Shown here: positions 1 through 8,494 of the stretch, piece after piece
Layout of the letters: each line of letters opens with the position of its first letter
Position numbering within the stretch: the stretch's first letter is position 1
Assembly (NCBI GenBank): GCA_964415195.1
Contig: CAYPYD010000001.1
Location: forward strand, 186,001-250,000
Length of the DNA: 64,000 nucleotides
Reading direction: 5' to 3'
Source: WTXA01 sp964415195
GTDB taxonomy: Bacteria; Bacillota; TC1
Translations under genes and position numbers: made by a program
Notes under the pieces: generated by a model
The model's database searches: none
The model's input: the letters and a program-made list of their open reading frames with translations, nothing else
What the model was told of the DNA's origin: nothing

Positions 1-1
1 T

Positions 2-712
2 GTGAATTTGGCTATAAATATCACTGTAGCAAATAAATTATATGAAGACTTTCAGGCAAAAAAATATGCAGAGATAAACGATGACCCGGAAACAATAAAA
101 AGTTTCATGCCAGACATATTTGATGATATTGATGGAAATGAACTCGAGATAAAGGATATTTGGAGTAAAAACAGGGTAATGCTATATCGCCCTGAATCAT
201 TATCAGTATTTAATAATTTAACTAGTAAATATACAATCTTCACAAGAATAATTTCGGAACTAAATGATGGTTTCACTACAATGTATAATGGATTAGACAA
301 TCAGAAAAAAATTATTACAACAGACTATTATCTATACCTGCGAGCTTATGATCAATGGTGGTTCAGTGAAGATAATGATGAATTTGACGAAACAGTTAAT
401 TTACGGAAAGAAAATCCAATAGAGTGGGATAATGAGCAACTACTTATAGATTTAGGTGTTTTAGAAAGACATCAAATTGCAATATTAGGAGCAAAAGCTG
501 AAGACATAATATATTACGATGATTTTTCAGAATTGGTAAATAGCCTACCTATAGATGAAGGCCGTAAGGCGATAATTCTTCTTACTTTAGGAGGAGCAAA
601 TCCAAGAAGATTAAGCAATACTAAGAACAATCAAGCCAGGGAGTATATAAAACAAGTATTGGCTGGAGATATTAATAAATTAAATGCTGTCTTAGAAAGA
701 TTAGGATACTAG
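2..712 (+). CDS. Hypothetical protein, possibly 5'-truncated by the window edge
   Basis: The open frame runs from the first bases to a TAG at 710-712, giving 236 residues from a GTG at position 2. No ribosome binding site can be checked, so the gene may begin outside the window. The protein is acidic, with no membrane segment or signal peptide and no motif I recognise. It contains a Trp pair in YDQWWFSEDND and a basic C-terminal part around GGANPRRLSNTKNN. The next gene starts 12 bases later, so the two probably share a transcript ending at the hairpin near 970-998. Function unknown. Confidence 0.55.
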   Translation: MNLAINITVANKLYEDFQAKKYAEINDDPETIKSFMPDIFDDIDGNELEIKDIWSKNRVMLYRPESLSVFNNLTSKYTIFTRIISELNDGFTTMYNGLDNQKKIITTDYYLYLRAYDQWWFSEDNDEFDETVNLRKENPIEWDNEQLLIDLGVLERHQIAILGAKAEDIIYYDDFSELVNSLPIDEGRKAIILLTLGGANPRRLSNTKNNQAREYIKQVLAGDINKLNAVLERLGY

Positions 713-724
713 GGGGTTGAGAAT

Positions 725-964
725 ATGATAGATATAGGATTTAGAATAACACAAACAGGTCAATACATCTTAATTATAAGTGGTGGCATATTAATATTAG
801 CAGGAGTTATAATAGCTATAATAAGCATTATAAGAAGTAGGAAATCTAAAAAAACCAAAGTAAATCAAGATGAATTATTTGATATAATTCAAAATAAACC
901 ACAAGAAGAAATACAAACTAAAATTAAGGAAAACCCACGAAGAAGAAGAAGTAACAAATACTAA
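725..964 (+). CDS. Small single-pass membrane protein, unknown function
   Basis: This 79-residue protein has one hydrophobic segment at about residues 12-36 (ILIISGGILILAGVIIAII), followed by a strongly basic tail ending PRRRRSNKY. By the positive-inside rule the C-terminus should be cytoplasmic. An AGGGGG purine tract at about 711-716 serves as ribosome binding site. It follows the upstream hypothetical gene by 12 bases and is followed at once by an intrinsic terminator, so it closes a transcription unit. I do not recognise the family. Confidence 0.6.
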   Translation: MIDIGFRITQTGQYILIISGGILILAGVIIAIISIIRSRKSKKTKVNQDELFDIIQNKPQEEIQTKIKENPRRRRSNKY

Positions 965-968
965 ATAA

Positions 969-998
969 AAAGGAGTTGTTTAATACAACTCCTTTTTT
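969..998 (+). terminator. Intrinsic terminator
   Basis: AAGGAGTTGT and ACAACTCCTT form a perfect 10-bp stem around a short TTAAT loop, followed by a run of T. It ends the two-gene unit at the left edge. Confidence 0.85.
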
Positions 999-1169
999 AT
1001 ATAATTTCTCAAATAAACATAAGAGAATTTGATGTTAATTTGATATTAATACATCTTTTTCATACAGTTTGAATAGGGTTTCAAGATATGCTACTATATG
1101 AAAGGTTGAGAAATAAATCACATTAAAATCGGTTCAATTAAAATAAAATATATATAAGGGGAAATGTAA

Positions 1170-2087
1170 ATGAAAAAACTATTCGCACTATTGATGATAG
1201 CTGCAGCTATGTTTGTAATAACAGGATGCAACGATCAAAAAAACCCAACTTCAATTGAAGCAGGTATAAAAGACTACTATGTTGATACTGCTTGGTTGAA
1301 AGACAATATTGAAGATGTAACACTAATTGATGCCAGATCTGATAAAGAATTTAAAGCTGGACATATTGAAGGTGCCATCAATATTACTTGGCAATCTCTA
1401 TCAAATATGTCAGTTAAACAAGGTGAAAAAGACTGGGGTGTCGTACTTGATAAAGATGCACTTGGTGCTAAACTAGCTAGCTTTGGAATAGATAAAGACC
1501 AAAAAATCATTATCTACAACGATCCAAAGGGACTTGGCGAAGAGGGACGTGTTTACTGGATGCTTAAAATTGCAGGTCTTGATGATGTTAAAATGTTAAA
1601 CGGTGGTATAACCCAATGGAATAAAAATGATGGTAAAACAACAACTGAAGATACAAAAATCACTGCTTCAGATTTTAAAATTGAAAAATATGATAGCTCT
1701 AGAATAGCTACTACAGATGAAGTTAAAGCTAAATTAAACTCAGCAGTTTTATTAGATACTAGATCAACTGAAGAGTTTACAGGTGCAACAAACCATGGTG
1801 AAAACTATAAAGGTGAAAAAGCATTAGGACGTATTCCTGGAGCAATTTCACTTCCATACTCAAATCTTTACAAGCCAGATGGCACATTGAAATCAATAAA
1901 GGATATCGTTGCAATCATGGATAAACTTGGAGTAGAAAAAAACGATGAAATAATCACCTATTGCACAGTTGGTATTAGATCTGGCTTTACAGCTGAGATT
2001 CTAAAAATGTGTGGCTATAAAAATGTTAAAAACTATAATGGATCATTTAGCGAATGGGCAGGTTTAGGAAATGATTATGAAAAATAA
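1170..2087 (+). CDS. Two-domain rhodanese lipoprotein (sulfurtransferase)
   Basis: The 305-residue product starts with a lipoprotein signal peptide ending in the lipobox ITGC (Cys20), so it should be anchored outside the membrane. Two rhodanese domains follow, at about 35-150 (LIDARSDKEFKAGHIEGA) and 175-300 (LLDTRSTEEF, then GRIPGAISLPY). The second has the active-site loop YCTVGIRSG with Cys265. The first has YNDPKGLGEEGR at the same place and no cysteine, so it is probably structural. This is the usual arrangement of thiosulfate or mercaptopyruvate sulfurtransferases. The sulfur donor cannot be told from sequence. The stop overlaps the start of a TVP38-like gene, so the two are translated from one message. 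AAGGGG precedes the ATG. Confidence 0.85.
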   Translation: MKKLFALLMIAAAMFVITGCNDQKNPTSIEAGIKDYYVDTAWLKDNIEDVTLIDARSDKEFKAGHIEGAINITWQSLSNMSVKQGEKDWGVVLDKDALGAKLASFGIDKDQKIIIYNDPKGLGEEGRVYWMLKIAGLDDVKMLNGGITQWNKNDGKTTTEDTKITASDFKIEKYDSSRIATTDEVKAKLNSAVLLDTRSTEEFTGATNHGENYKGEKALGRIPGAISLPYSNLYKPDGTLKSIKDIVAIMDKLGVEKNDEIITYCTVGIRSGFTAEILKMCGYKNVKNYNGSFSEWAGLGNDYEK

Positions 2088-2616
2088 GTGGCTTTTGCTA
2101 CTAATACCAATTCCATTATTAATAATAGTATTCTTGATAAACAAAAATTTTGTTTTGTCTGTTAACCAAGTTAGTGAAATGTTAAAGAGCAGCAATGCTG
2201 ATAGTCTTCAAATGTTTTACTATGACGGTGGTATCTTTGGCTGGTTGGTTTCAATAGTCATTACCATCTATGGAATCTTAGTGCCTATATTTCCTAAGGC
2301 TGTCTTATTGGTAGCTAACAGTGCTTATTTTGGACCAGTTCTAGGGGCAATCCTAGTCATGGTTGGTTCATTCATTGCAGCAGGATATTTATTTCTCATT
2401 GGTAGATGGATAGGCACCTTGATTAAAGGGAATCTTGAAAAGCTTAAATGGATTTCTGCTGGACTATCCTTTATCATATCAATTATTATCCCAATAGTAC
2501 CTTTGTCCATCATCGGTCTACTATTAAGCGGAATAATAAGTAAAAATAGCAAATTAGGACTAACTGCAGTAGCAACAGGAACAATAATTGCAGTTCTGAT
2601 CCAAATATTGCTATAG
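2071..2616 (+). CDS. TVP38/TMEM64-like (VTT domain) membrane protein, short form
   Basis: This 181-residue hydrophobic protein has an N-terminal membrane anchor and a core typical of the VTT/SNARE-associated family, including FPKAVLLVANSAYFGPVLGA and a following GSFIAAGYLFLIGRWIGT helix. It overlaps the rhodanese gene by 17 bases. The start could be ATG 2071 or the in-frame ATG at 2077. A longer TVP38 homologue lies in the convergent operon at 5493-6191, so both units pair a TVP38 protein with sulfur or selenium chemistry genes. The biochemical role of bacterial TVP38 proteins is poorly defined; a membrane-lipid or transport role is inference. Confidence 0.7.
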   Translation: MIMKNKWLLLLIPIPLLIIVFLINKNFVLSVNQVSEMLKSSNADSLQMFYYDGGIFGWLVSIVITIYGILVPIFPKAVLLVANSAYFGPVLGAILVMVGSFIAAGYLFLIGRWIGTLIKGNLEKLKWISAGLSFIISIIIPIVPLSIIGLLLSGIISKNSKLGLTAVATGTIIAVLIQILL

Positions 2617-2664
2617 ATAAAAACCAAAACATAAACCACAAACCATAATTTATTATATAAACTA

Positions 2665-2700
2665 AGAGGAACCTGGCTAGCTTTAGCCTAGGTTCCTCTT
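2665..2700. terminator. Bidirectional terminator between convergent operons
   Basis: AAGAGGAACCTGGCTA pairs with TAGCCTAGGTTCCTCTT across a short loop, with one bulged base. It is T-rich on one side and A-rich on the other, so it can serve both the + operon ending at 2616 and the - operon whose last stop codon (2683) lies inside it. Confidence 0.8.
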
Positions 2701-3348
2701 TATTAACCAATTAAGTATCGAGTGTTGTGATTCAAGTATAGTATCATTACGCACTAAACTGTCCTCTAGGTATTTTCGGAGATATTTAAGATCTTCCATA
2801 ATATCAACATCTGACAATTCTTCAATTAAGTTATACTCAATTTTATCAACTCTTAACTTACTCAATAACTGTTTAAAAGTATTCTCTTTGCTATATTGTA
2901 CACTCTCCATAATTTCTAGTGTTGGGACTATTTTACCAGCCATAAGATAAAAACCACCATCACAACTAGGTCCAAAAACCATTTTTTCATGATCTTCAAT
3001 CAGGAGATAAATTACTGAATCAATTGTTCTCTGACTAATCTGAGGTGTATCTGTTCCGATTAGTATATAGGCATCACATTCCTTTAATATATGGGTAGCA
3101 ACCTTGTGCATAGCAGATCCAAGACCAAGACCTCTAGTACTAATATCATATTTTCCTGATGGCCTAGCCCAGTATATTTTAACCTCACTATATGGTGATT
3201 TTGAATAGTTGGTAACAACTTCATCTATAGCTTTAACAGATAAACTATAAAAATCCTCAGCTAGTTTTTGACCAATACCTTCGGCTAAACGAGTTTTCAC
3301 TTTAGAATGACCAATTGTCTTGGCGAAAATTCCAATACCGATTTTCAT
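2683..3348 (-). CDS. TIGR04282/DUF2064-type transferase (rSAM/selenodomain-associated transferase 1)
   Basis: The 221-residue protein opens with IGIFAKTIGHSKVKTRLAEG, typical of the DUF2064 nucleotidyl/glycosyl-transferase-like family, and has the conserved YILIGTDTPQ segment and FGPSCDGGFYLMA. Family knowledge: these GT-A-fold proteins accompany ArsS-like radical SAM enzymes and TIGR04283 transferases, often in selenium-using or arsenosugar-making organisms. It is the last gene of the operon and overlaps the preceding gene by 4 bases. The real substrate is not known; glycosyl or nucleotidyl transfer is inferred from fold. Confidence 0.8.
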   Translation of the reverse strand: MKIGIGIFAKTIGHSKVKTRLAEGIGQKLAEDFYSLSVKAIDEVVTNYSKSPYSEVKIYWARPSGKYDISTRGLGLGSAMHKVATHILKECDAYILIGTDTPQISQRTIDSVIYLLIEDHEKMVFGPSCDGGFYLMAGKIVPTLEIMESVQYSKENTFKQLLSKLRVDKIEYNLIEELSDVDIMEDLKYLRKYLEDSLVRNDTILESQHSILNWLIKRNLG

Positions 3349-4052
3349 TTTCTATACTTCCCCTTTTTAAAGTCTAAAATCTGTCTGTACCACAAAAATT
3401 GATGAAATAAAGTTGCCTTTAGCCAACCCATCTCTAAATACTTCCTTGGACTTGTATAGAGTATTTCATTAAATGAGAGTATTTTCATATTATGAGCCTT
3501 ACATTCTTTAACAAGATAGTGATCTTCCCCATTGGGAACCTTCAGATTATATCCACCAACCTTGTTGAAGTTAACCTTTGAAAGGGTAAGGCCCTGATCT
3601 CCAAAAGGAGTTTTGAAGACAGCACAACGAAACCTTACTCCTATTTCAGTAAACTTGAAATAGAAAGGAACACCTTTAGTAAAACGAAAATCAAAATAAA
3701 AAAGAGCAGACTGCTCTTTTAATATTTTTTTCAACAACACATCAAAACTGGACTTTTCCATATATGAATCACTATGAAGGAACAGCAAATACTCCCCTTC
3801 AGCAACTGAAGCTCCCAAATTAAGTGAACTAGCCCTTGTGCCTTGATGTCCTACTATATTATATTTAAACTTATTCTTAAAACCATCAAGACTCTCATGA
3901 TCATAGGCTACAATGACTACTTCAATAGCATTGTTATTATCCAAGGAATCAAGAAAAGCCTTTAGCGCAGAAGAAATACTATCTCCTGGTCCTAAAGGGA
4001 TGATGATGGATATTAATTTTTCACTTTTCTCATTGATTTTAACTTCTTCCAT
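3345..4052 (-). CDS. Family 2 glycosyltransferase, TIGR04283-like (rSAM/selenodomain-associated transferase 2)
   Basis: A GT2 enzyme of 235 residues with the N-terminal nucleotide-binding strand LISIIIPLGPGDS and the acidic motif LLFLHSDSYM in place of DxD. FGDQGLTLSKVNFNKVGGY is typical of TIGR04283 proteins, and NGEDHYLVKECK supplies the likely catalytic acidic residues. It overlaps the end of the C_GCAxxG_C_C gene upstream by 40 bases and the next gene by 4 bases, which implies translational coupling. In arsenosugar clusters such an enzyme is proposed to add a sugar; here the acceptor is unknown. Confidence 0.8.
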   Translation of the reverse strand: MEEVKINEKSEKLISIIIPLGPGDSISSALKAFLDSLDNNNAIEVVIVAYDHESLDGFKNKFKYNIVGHQGTRASSLNLGASVAEGEYLLFLHSDSYMEKSSFDVLLKKILKEQSALFYFDFRFTKGVPFYFKFTEIGVRFRCAVFKTPFGDQGLTLSKVNFNKVGGYNLKVPNGEDHYLVKECKAHNMKILSFNEILYTSPRKYLEMGWLKATLFHQFLWYRQILDFKKGKYRK

Positions 4053-4555
4053 AATGCTGCAAGTCCTAACTTTAAATAGTTTTTTTTAGGAACAGCCTTG
4101 CCCCCGCCTTGTGGCAAATATTGATATAAATCAGTTAAAAGAATATCCTCTAATATCTCAGCCGTATCTTGAACATATTTAGAACATATTTTAATATGAT
4201 CTTTAGATTTCCATTCAACTCCCCGGGTTAATATCCTACAACAAGCTACCCTATTTCTTTCACGAAATCTATCATGAAGCTTCCTGGAGGCCTGGTGGAT
4301 AGTTTCCTCAGAATCAGATTTATTGTTTCTACCTACAATTATACCAAGGACCATTGCTCCTGATGTTATTGTACCACAAGAACACCCTGCTCCGCCAAGA
4401 CCAGAACCTAATCCGCTGGCAATTTTTAGATGTTCTTCAGGAAATCCTAAATTATATATTTCATTAAAAGCCCTAAGTAAAGCCTCGCTACAATAGTAGC
4501 CACCCATATATAGATCCATAGTCAATTGGACTGCCGGTGATAGTTCTTCTTTCAT
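4013..4555 (-). CDS. C_GCAxxG_C_C family redox protein
   Basis: This 180-residue cysteine-rich protein has the family hallmarks: YYCSEALLRAF near residue 22, then GLGGAGCSCGTITSGAMVLG, and later paired cysteines in RVACCRILTRG and KICSKYVQ. Members are thought to bind metal or act in thiol redox chemistry, and several homologues elsewhere carry selenocysteine; here all sites are cysteine codons. It overlaps the radical SAM gene at the ATGA junction near 4553-4557, so the two are coupled. This association matches clusters with rSAM_SeCys-type enzymes. Confidence 0.8.
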   Translation of the reverse strand: MKEELSPAVQLTMDLYMGGYYCSEALLRAFNEIYNLGFPEEHLKIASGLGSGLGGAGCSCGTITSGAMVLGIIVGRNNKSDSEETIHQASRKLHDRFRERNRVACCRILTRGVEWKSKDHIKICSKYVQDTAEILEDILLTDLYQYLPQGGGKAVPKKNYLKLGLAALWKKLKSMRKVKN

Positions 4556-5493
4556 TATATTAACGCTCCATTACACGAACTGCCATAACCTGCAGTACAG
4601 GCAAAACAGTGGTCTTCATAAATTATTTCTTCATCAATCTCATTAAAAGATTCTAGGTTGTAAATATTAATTGGATTTTTAGGTAACTCTAACATCTGAT
4701 TAAAGTCGCAATCGTATACATTACCTTGATAATCAATTGATAACAAGGATTTACACATTATATTATTACAAGCAGATGGATTGAAACAGGATATTAGCAA
4801 TTCCTTATATTCATCTAATTGTTGGTTGTCTTTAAGTTCACGAGCAAAATTGCCGATCGCCATATTAGTAATAGTATAAAGAGAATTAAAGCGTATTCCA
4901 TAATCTTTTAATAACACAGCTTTATAGTCTCTTTCTAAATCCTCTTGTTTACCAGGTAGTCCCAAACCTTGGGGGTTGTAGACAAGGTTTAACTTAAGTT
5001 TTTCATTAACTCCATAACCAAGTTGGTTAAGTAATTTTAAGGCGCTAATACTTTTGTTGAAAACACCCGTACCTCTTTGTTTATCCACATTGTCTTCAGT
5101 ATAGCAAGGTAATGAACCTATTATTTCAACCTCATGATCCTTTAAAAAATCAGGTGTATCCTTCTGATCTTCTTCAAAGAAGACAGTTAGATTACTTCTT
5201 AAAGCAATCTCCTTTTTCATATCATAAAGTTGTTCTATCAAATATCTGAAATTACTATTTAATTCTGGTGCCCCACCTGTTAGTTCAACTCTCTTTATTG
5301 ATGGTGTTTTTAATAAAAGTTTAAGAATCTGATCCATAGTCTTCTTGGACATTTCTTCAGTTCTCAAGGGACTTGCTTCAACATGACAATGCTTGCAAGC
5401 CTGATTACATTTTCTACCTATATTTAATTGAAGTATTTCAAGACTATTCCTCTTGTTGTCGATTCCATTATCTTTCATATATTGATTAAACAC
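4555..5493 (-). CDS. arsS: ArsS / rSAM_SeCys-type radical SAM protein (TIGR04167-like)
   Basis: The 312-residue protein carries the radical SAM motif CNQACKHC (Cys29, Cys33, Cys36), followed by a TGGAPELN segment typical of the SAM-binding barrel. The C-terminal part is Cys-rich (ACNNIMCKS, YDCDFNQM) and ends with CFACTAGYGSSCNG, close to the TAGxGSSC signature of ArsS. ArsS adds the 5'-deoxyadenosyl group of SAM to dimethylated arsenic in arsenosugar synthesis; family members also occur in selenium-associated clusters of unknown product. No arsM methyltransferase is in the window, so the arsenic role is not proven. It sits in the middle of a six-gene operon with overlapping ends. Confidence 0.8.
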   Translation of the reverse strand: MFNQYMKDNGIDNKRNSLEILQLNIGRKCNQACKHCHVEASPLRTEEMSKKTMDQILKLLLKTPSIKRVELTGGAPELNSNFRYLIEQLYDMKKEIALRSNLTVFFEEDQKDTPDFLKDHEVEIIGSLPCYTEDNVDKQRGTGVFNKSISALKLLNQLGYGVNEKLKLNLVYNPQGLGLPGKQEDLERDYKAVLLKDYGIRFNSLYTITNMAIGNFARELKDNQQLDEYKELLISCFNPSACNNIMCKSLLSIDYQGNVYDCDFNQMLELPKNPINIYNLESFNEIDEEIIYEDHCFACTAGYGSSCNGALI

Positions 5494-6191
5494 TATCTAT
5501 CATCCTCCTGAAATTCTATACCTTTTTTCTTAAATCTATCCTTAAGAATAATACCTAAAGTGAAAACTGCAAAAAGCACAAGTAAACCATTAACAAACAA
5601 TTTTGCTCCACCAGTTATTGTAGATCCAACGTATGAATAAACAATAGTTGCAGGAAGTTGTCCAATACCAGTTGCTATAAAAAACTTCTTGAATTTTATA
5701 GGTGTAAGACCTGCAGCATAGCTGATTGGATCAAAAGGTACAAAAGGTAGAAAACGTGCGATTAGTATTGCATTAGTACCATATTTTTCAAAGAAAGTAT
5801 CAATTGATTTCAAAATCTTGTTACCTGTAAATTTTACTACAATATCTCTACCATAAATTCTAGCTATAGCAAAACAAATACCTGCTCCTGCCATTGCACT
5901 TGTCCAGGAGAGCACGGCTCCCCATAACCAACCAAATATTGCAGCATTGGCAAAAGTTACGATAAAAGCAGGGAAAGGTGCAATAATTGATTGTAATATC
6001 ATCAAGATAAAAGAGATGATAGCAGCTAGCGGACCATAAGATAAAATGTATTTTTGTACTGATTCAACATTACCGGAACTCAATTGACCAATAGCATCAA
6101 GTAACCACTCTCTAGATATTGGTATTAATAGGGTTAAGGTAATAATTAATACTGTTACTACTAATAGGATGATTTTAGATTTCTTTTTCAA
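5493..6191 (-). CDS. TVP38/TMEM64 family membrane protein
   Basis: A 232-residue polytopic protein with an N-terminal transmembrane segment (IILLVVTVLIITLTLLIP) and a full VTT domain: APFPAFIVTFANAAIFGWLWG, then GAGICFAIARIYGRD and the conserved FLPFVPFDPISYAAGLTPI. It overlaps the upstream flippase-like gene by 17 bases and shares its last base with the radical SAM start region. TVP38 proteins are recurrent members of ArsS/rSAM_SeCys clusters. A role in transport or membrane placement of the product is inference. Confidence 0.85.
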   Translation of the reverse strand: MKKKSKIILLVVTVLIITLTLLIPISREWLLDAIGQLSSGNVESVQKYILSYGPLAAIISFILMILQSIIAPFPAFIVTFANAAIFGWLWGAVLSWTSAMAGAGICFAIARIYGRDIVVKFTGNKILKSIDTFFEKYGTNAILIARFLPFVPFDPISYAAGLTPIKFKKFFIATGIGQLPATIVYSYVGSTITGGAKLFVNGLLVLFAVFTLGIILKDRFKKKGIEFQEDDR

Positions 6192-7137
6192 TTTGCTTCT
6201 CCTTTAAAAAAATATTTGTTATATGAGCAAGTGCATAGTCCAAGCCTCCAAGGAAGCTAAAGATGGAAACCATGACTGCAAAGATTACTGATATTGATAT
6301 TGCTTGACTTATGGTGTAGCCATAAGCTTGAAGCAAGTATATATAGGCTCCTTCACGAAGTCCATAACCATTAAGTCCTAGTGGAATCATAGCCAACACA
6401 GAGGTGGCAGTAGAAATATATACTAGATCTATAAATCCAGGAACTTCAAAGCCGAGACCAAAGAATATAGCTCCAATTACTAAAGCTACAAATATTTGAA
6501 ATATTGCCCCAAGGATTAAGTTTTTAATAATGGCTACTTTGTTATTTTTAATCTCCTTGGCCGCATCAATAAAGGCTGACAGTTTACTCTTTAATTTAGA
6601 TTCTCTATTATTAATAAATCCAGGTATCCAACCTTTTAGTATTAAGGTGATCATAAGACCAACAATTAGAAAAAGAACTGAAAACATGGAAAAAGCTATT
6701 ATGTTAAAGTGAGTTGCTAATATTGAAGAAAAGAATCCAAGACCAGCTAGTGTTAAACTTGCAAATAGCCTATCTAATATTACTGATGATGCACTAGTAC
6801 TTTTTCTGATTCCTTCTTTGTTTAGCAAATATATTCTCATCCCATCTCCGCCTATACTAGAAGGCAGGAAGTTGTTGAAAAAAAGACCTATATTGAATAT
6901 TCTTGCTGTTTTTATTATTGATATTTTCTTAACAGGAATTAAAGCATGCCATTTCAAACCACTAACTATTACTGATAATAGAATACAAAGGAAAATTAGG
7001 GCTATAGATAGTCCTCCTAGACTTTTAAGGTAACCGATGATTTTACCTGGGTCTGCTATATAAATAAATGCTGTGACCATAATTATGGAGAATAGCAATC
7101 TTATGTATGTTGTTATTTGTTTTTTATTTATATTCAA
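6175..7137 (-). CDS. Flippase-like membrane protein (LPG synthase TM region / UPF0104, TIGR00374-like)
   Basis: This 320-residue protein has about eight membrane helices and family motifs such as FNIGLFFNNFLPSSIGGDGMR and LGLNGYGLREGAYIYLL. The family includes the membrane half of lysylphosphatidylglycerol synthase and other lipid flippase-like proteins. It is the first gene of the - strand operon that runs to 2683, read from a promoter in the 7138-7351 gap. Its presence suggests that the operon's product is membrane-linked or a lipid; that is inference. Confidence 0.8.
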   Translation of the reverse strand: MNINKKQITTYIRLLFSIIMVTAFIYIADPGKIIGYLKSLGGLSIALIFLCILLSVIVSGLKWHALIPVKKISIIKTARIFNIGLFFNNFLPSSIGGDGMRIYLLNKEGIRKSTSASSVILDRLFASLTLAGLGFFSSILATHFNIIAFSMFSVLFLIVGLMITLILKGWIPGFINNRESKLKSKLSAFIDAAKEIKNNKVAIIKNLILGAIFQIFVALVIGAIFFGLGFEVPGFIDLVYISTATSVLAMIPLGLNGYGLREGAYIYLLQAYGYTISQAISISVIFAVMVSIFSFLGGLDYALAHITNIFLKEKQIEKEI

Positions 7138-7351
7138 CTTAAATACTCCTTCTATAATAGAATACCCTGTAATAATATAACATTTATGTATGTTTGAAAC
7201 AATTGATATAAAAATTATTTATGTTTAAATAAGTTGTATAAGTAATAGTAGTTGTTTATTATGTTTTTTAGCTCCAATTTCTTTACAGTTGGGTTATAAC
7301 ATGATATATTGACGTGAGGTTAACTATTTTAATATTAAAGGAGAGATGTTT

Positions 7352-8386
7352 ATGGAAATGTTTAAACCCTATGTTCTTAAGGATATGACCTTGAAGAATC
7401 GAATTGTCTTACCACCTATGGACACTTATTGTGCGGACAATGAGGGTAACGTAAACGATACTCACTTTAATCACTATGTGAGTAGAGCTATGGGCGGTGT
7501 CGGTTTGATTATCGTCGAGGCTACAGCTATTTCACAGAACGGCAGAATTTCAGATAACTGTTTAGGTATCTGGGATGATTCTAAAGTTCCTGGGTTAAAG
7601 AGTATTGCAGAAGGTTGTCAAAAATTTGGATCGAAGGTAGCCATCCAAATCAACCATGCAGGTAGAAAGTGCACAGCTAATAAAGAGGATGGGAAATATA
7701 CCCTTGCTCCAAGTGCAATTGCCTTTGATGAAACCTATAGGGTTCCAAAGGAAATAACTAAGGAAGAAATCAAGGTTGCAGTCGGCCAATTTGGCGAAGC
7801 TGCACGTAGAGCCAATGAGGCAGGATTCGATGCCCTGGAGGTTCATGGTGCGCATGGTTATCTGATAAGTGAGTTTTTATCACCAATTACTAACAAACGT
7901 ACAGATGAGTATGGGGGTAGTCTTGAAAACCGTGCTCTTTTCTTGATAGAAGTCTTGGAGGAAGTTTCTAAAAACTGGCCTTCAAACAAGCCGCTTTTAT
8001 TAAGAGTTTCTGCGACTGATCATTTACCTGACGGTATGAAAGTCGAAGATATGGTAAAGATTATCAATATGGTCAAAGAGAAAGTTGATTTGGTTCATGT
8101 GAGTACTGGTGGTGTAGCTTTAGCTCCGATTAGTGTTTATCCTGGATACCAGGTCAAGTATGCTGAAATTATTAAAAAAGAGTGTAATGTTCCTACAATT
8201 GCTGTTGGTCTGATCAGGACTCAGGAATTGGTTAATGAGATTTTAGGAAATGATAGGGCTGATTTGGTTGCTATGGGCAGGGAATTGTTCCGTAATCCAT
8301 ACTTTGTAGTTCAAACTGCATGGGAAAATGGTATTGAGTATGATTATCCTTCTATATATAAACCGGCTTTCCCAGGAAAAAGATAA
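7352..8386 (+). CDS. NADH:flavin oxidoreductase, old yellow enzyme family
   Basis: The 344-residue protein begins MFKPYVLKDMTLKNRIV after two residues and carries the FMN-barrel motifs of OYE/YqjM enzymes: INHAGR with the substrate-binding His, HGAHGYLISEFLSP and TDEYGGSLENR. No C-terminal NAD/FAD or 4Fe-4S domain follows, so it is the short, YqjM-like form that reduces activated alkenes. ATG 7352 is chosen because AAAGGAG (7337-7343) is 8 bases away, whereas ATG 7346 would be only 2 bases away. It is monocistronic, ending at the terminator near 8417. Confidence 0.85.
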   Translation: MEMFKPYVLKDMTLKNRIVLPPMDTYCADNEGNVNDTHFNHYVSRAMGGVGLIIVEATAISQNGRISDNCLGIWDDSKVPGLKSIAEGCQKFGSKVAIQINHAGRKCTANKEDGKYTLAPSAIAFDETYRVPKEITKEEIKVAVGQFGEAARRANEAGFDALEVHGAHGYLISEFLSPITNKRTDEYGGSLENRALFLIEVLEEVSKNWPSNKPLLLRVSATDHLPDGMKVEDMVKIINMVKEKVDLVHVSTGGVALAPISVYPGYQVKYAEIIKKECNVPTIAVGLIRTQELVNEILGNDRADLVAMGRELFRNPYFVVQTAWENGIEYDYPSIYKPAFPGKR

Positions 8387-8416
8387 TATTTTATACAAAA
8401 AATTAATAACTATAGG

Positions 8417-8446
8417 AAAGGAAGCATTTTAGCTTCCTTTTTTTTA
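8417..8446 (+). terminator. Intrinsic terminator
   Basis: AAAGGAAGC and GCTTCCTTT form a perfect 9-bp stem with a 6-base loop, then a long T run. It ends the oxidoreductase gene. Confidence 0.85.
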
Positions 8447-8494
8447 ATTTTGTAGTATATAATAGTTATTAAGAAATTAATTAAGGAGTAAATC

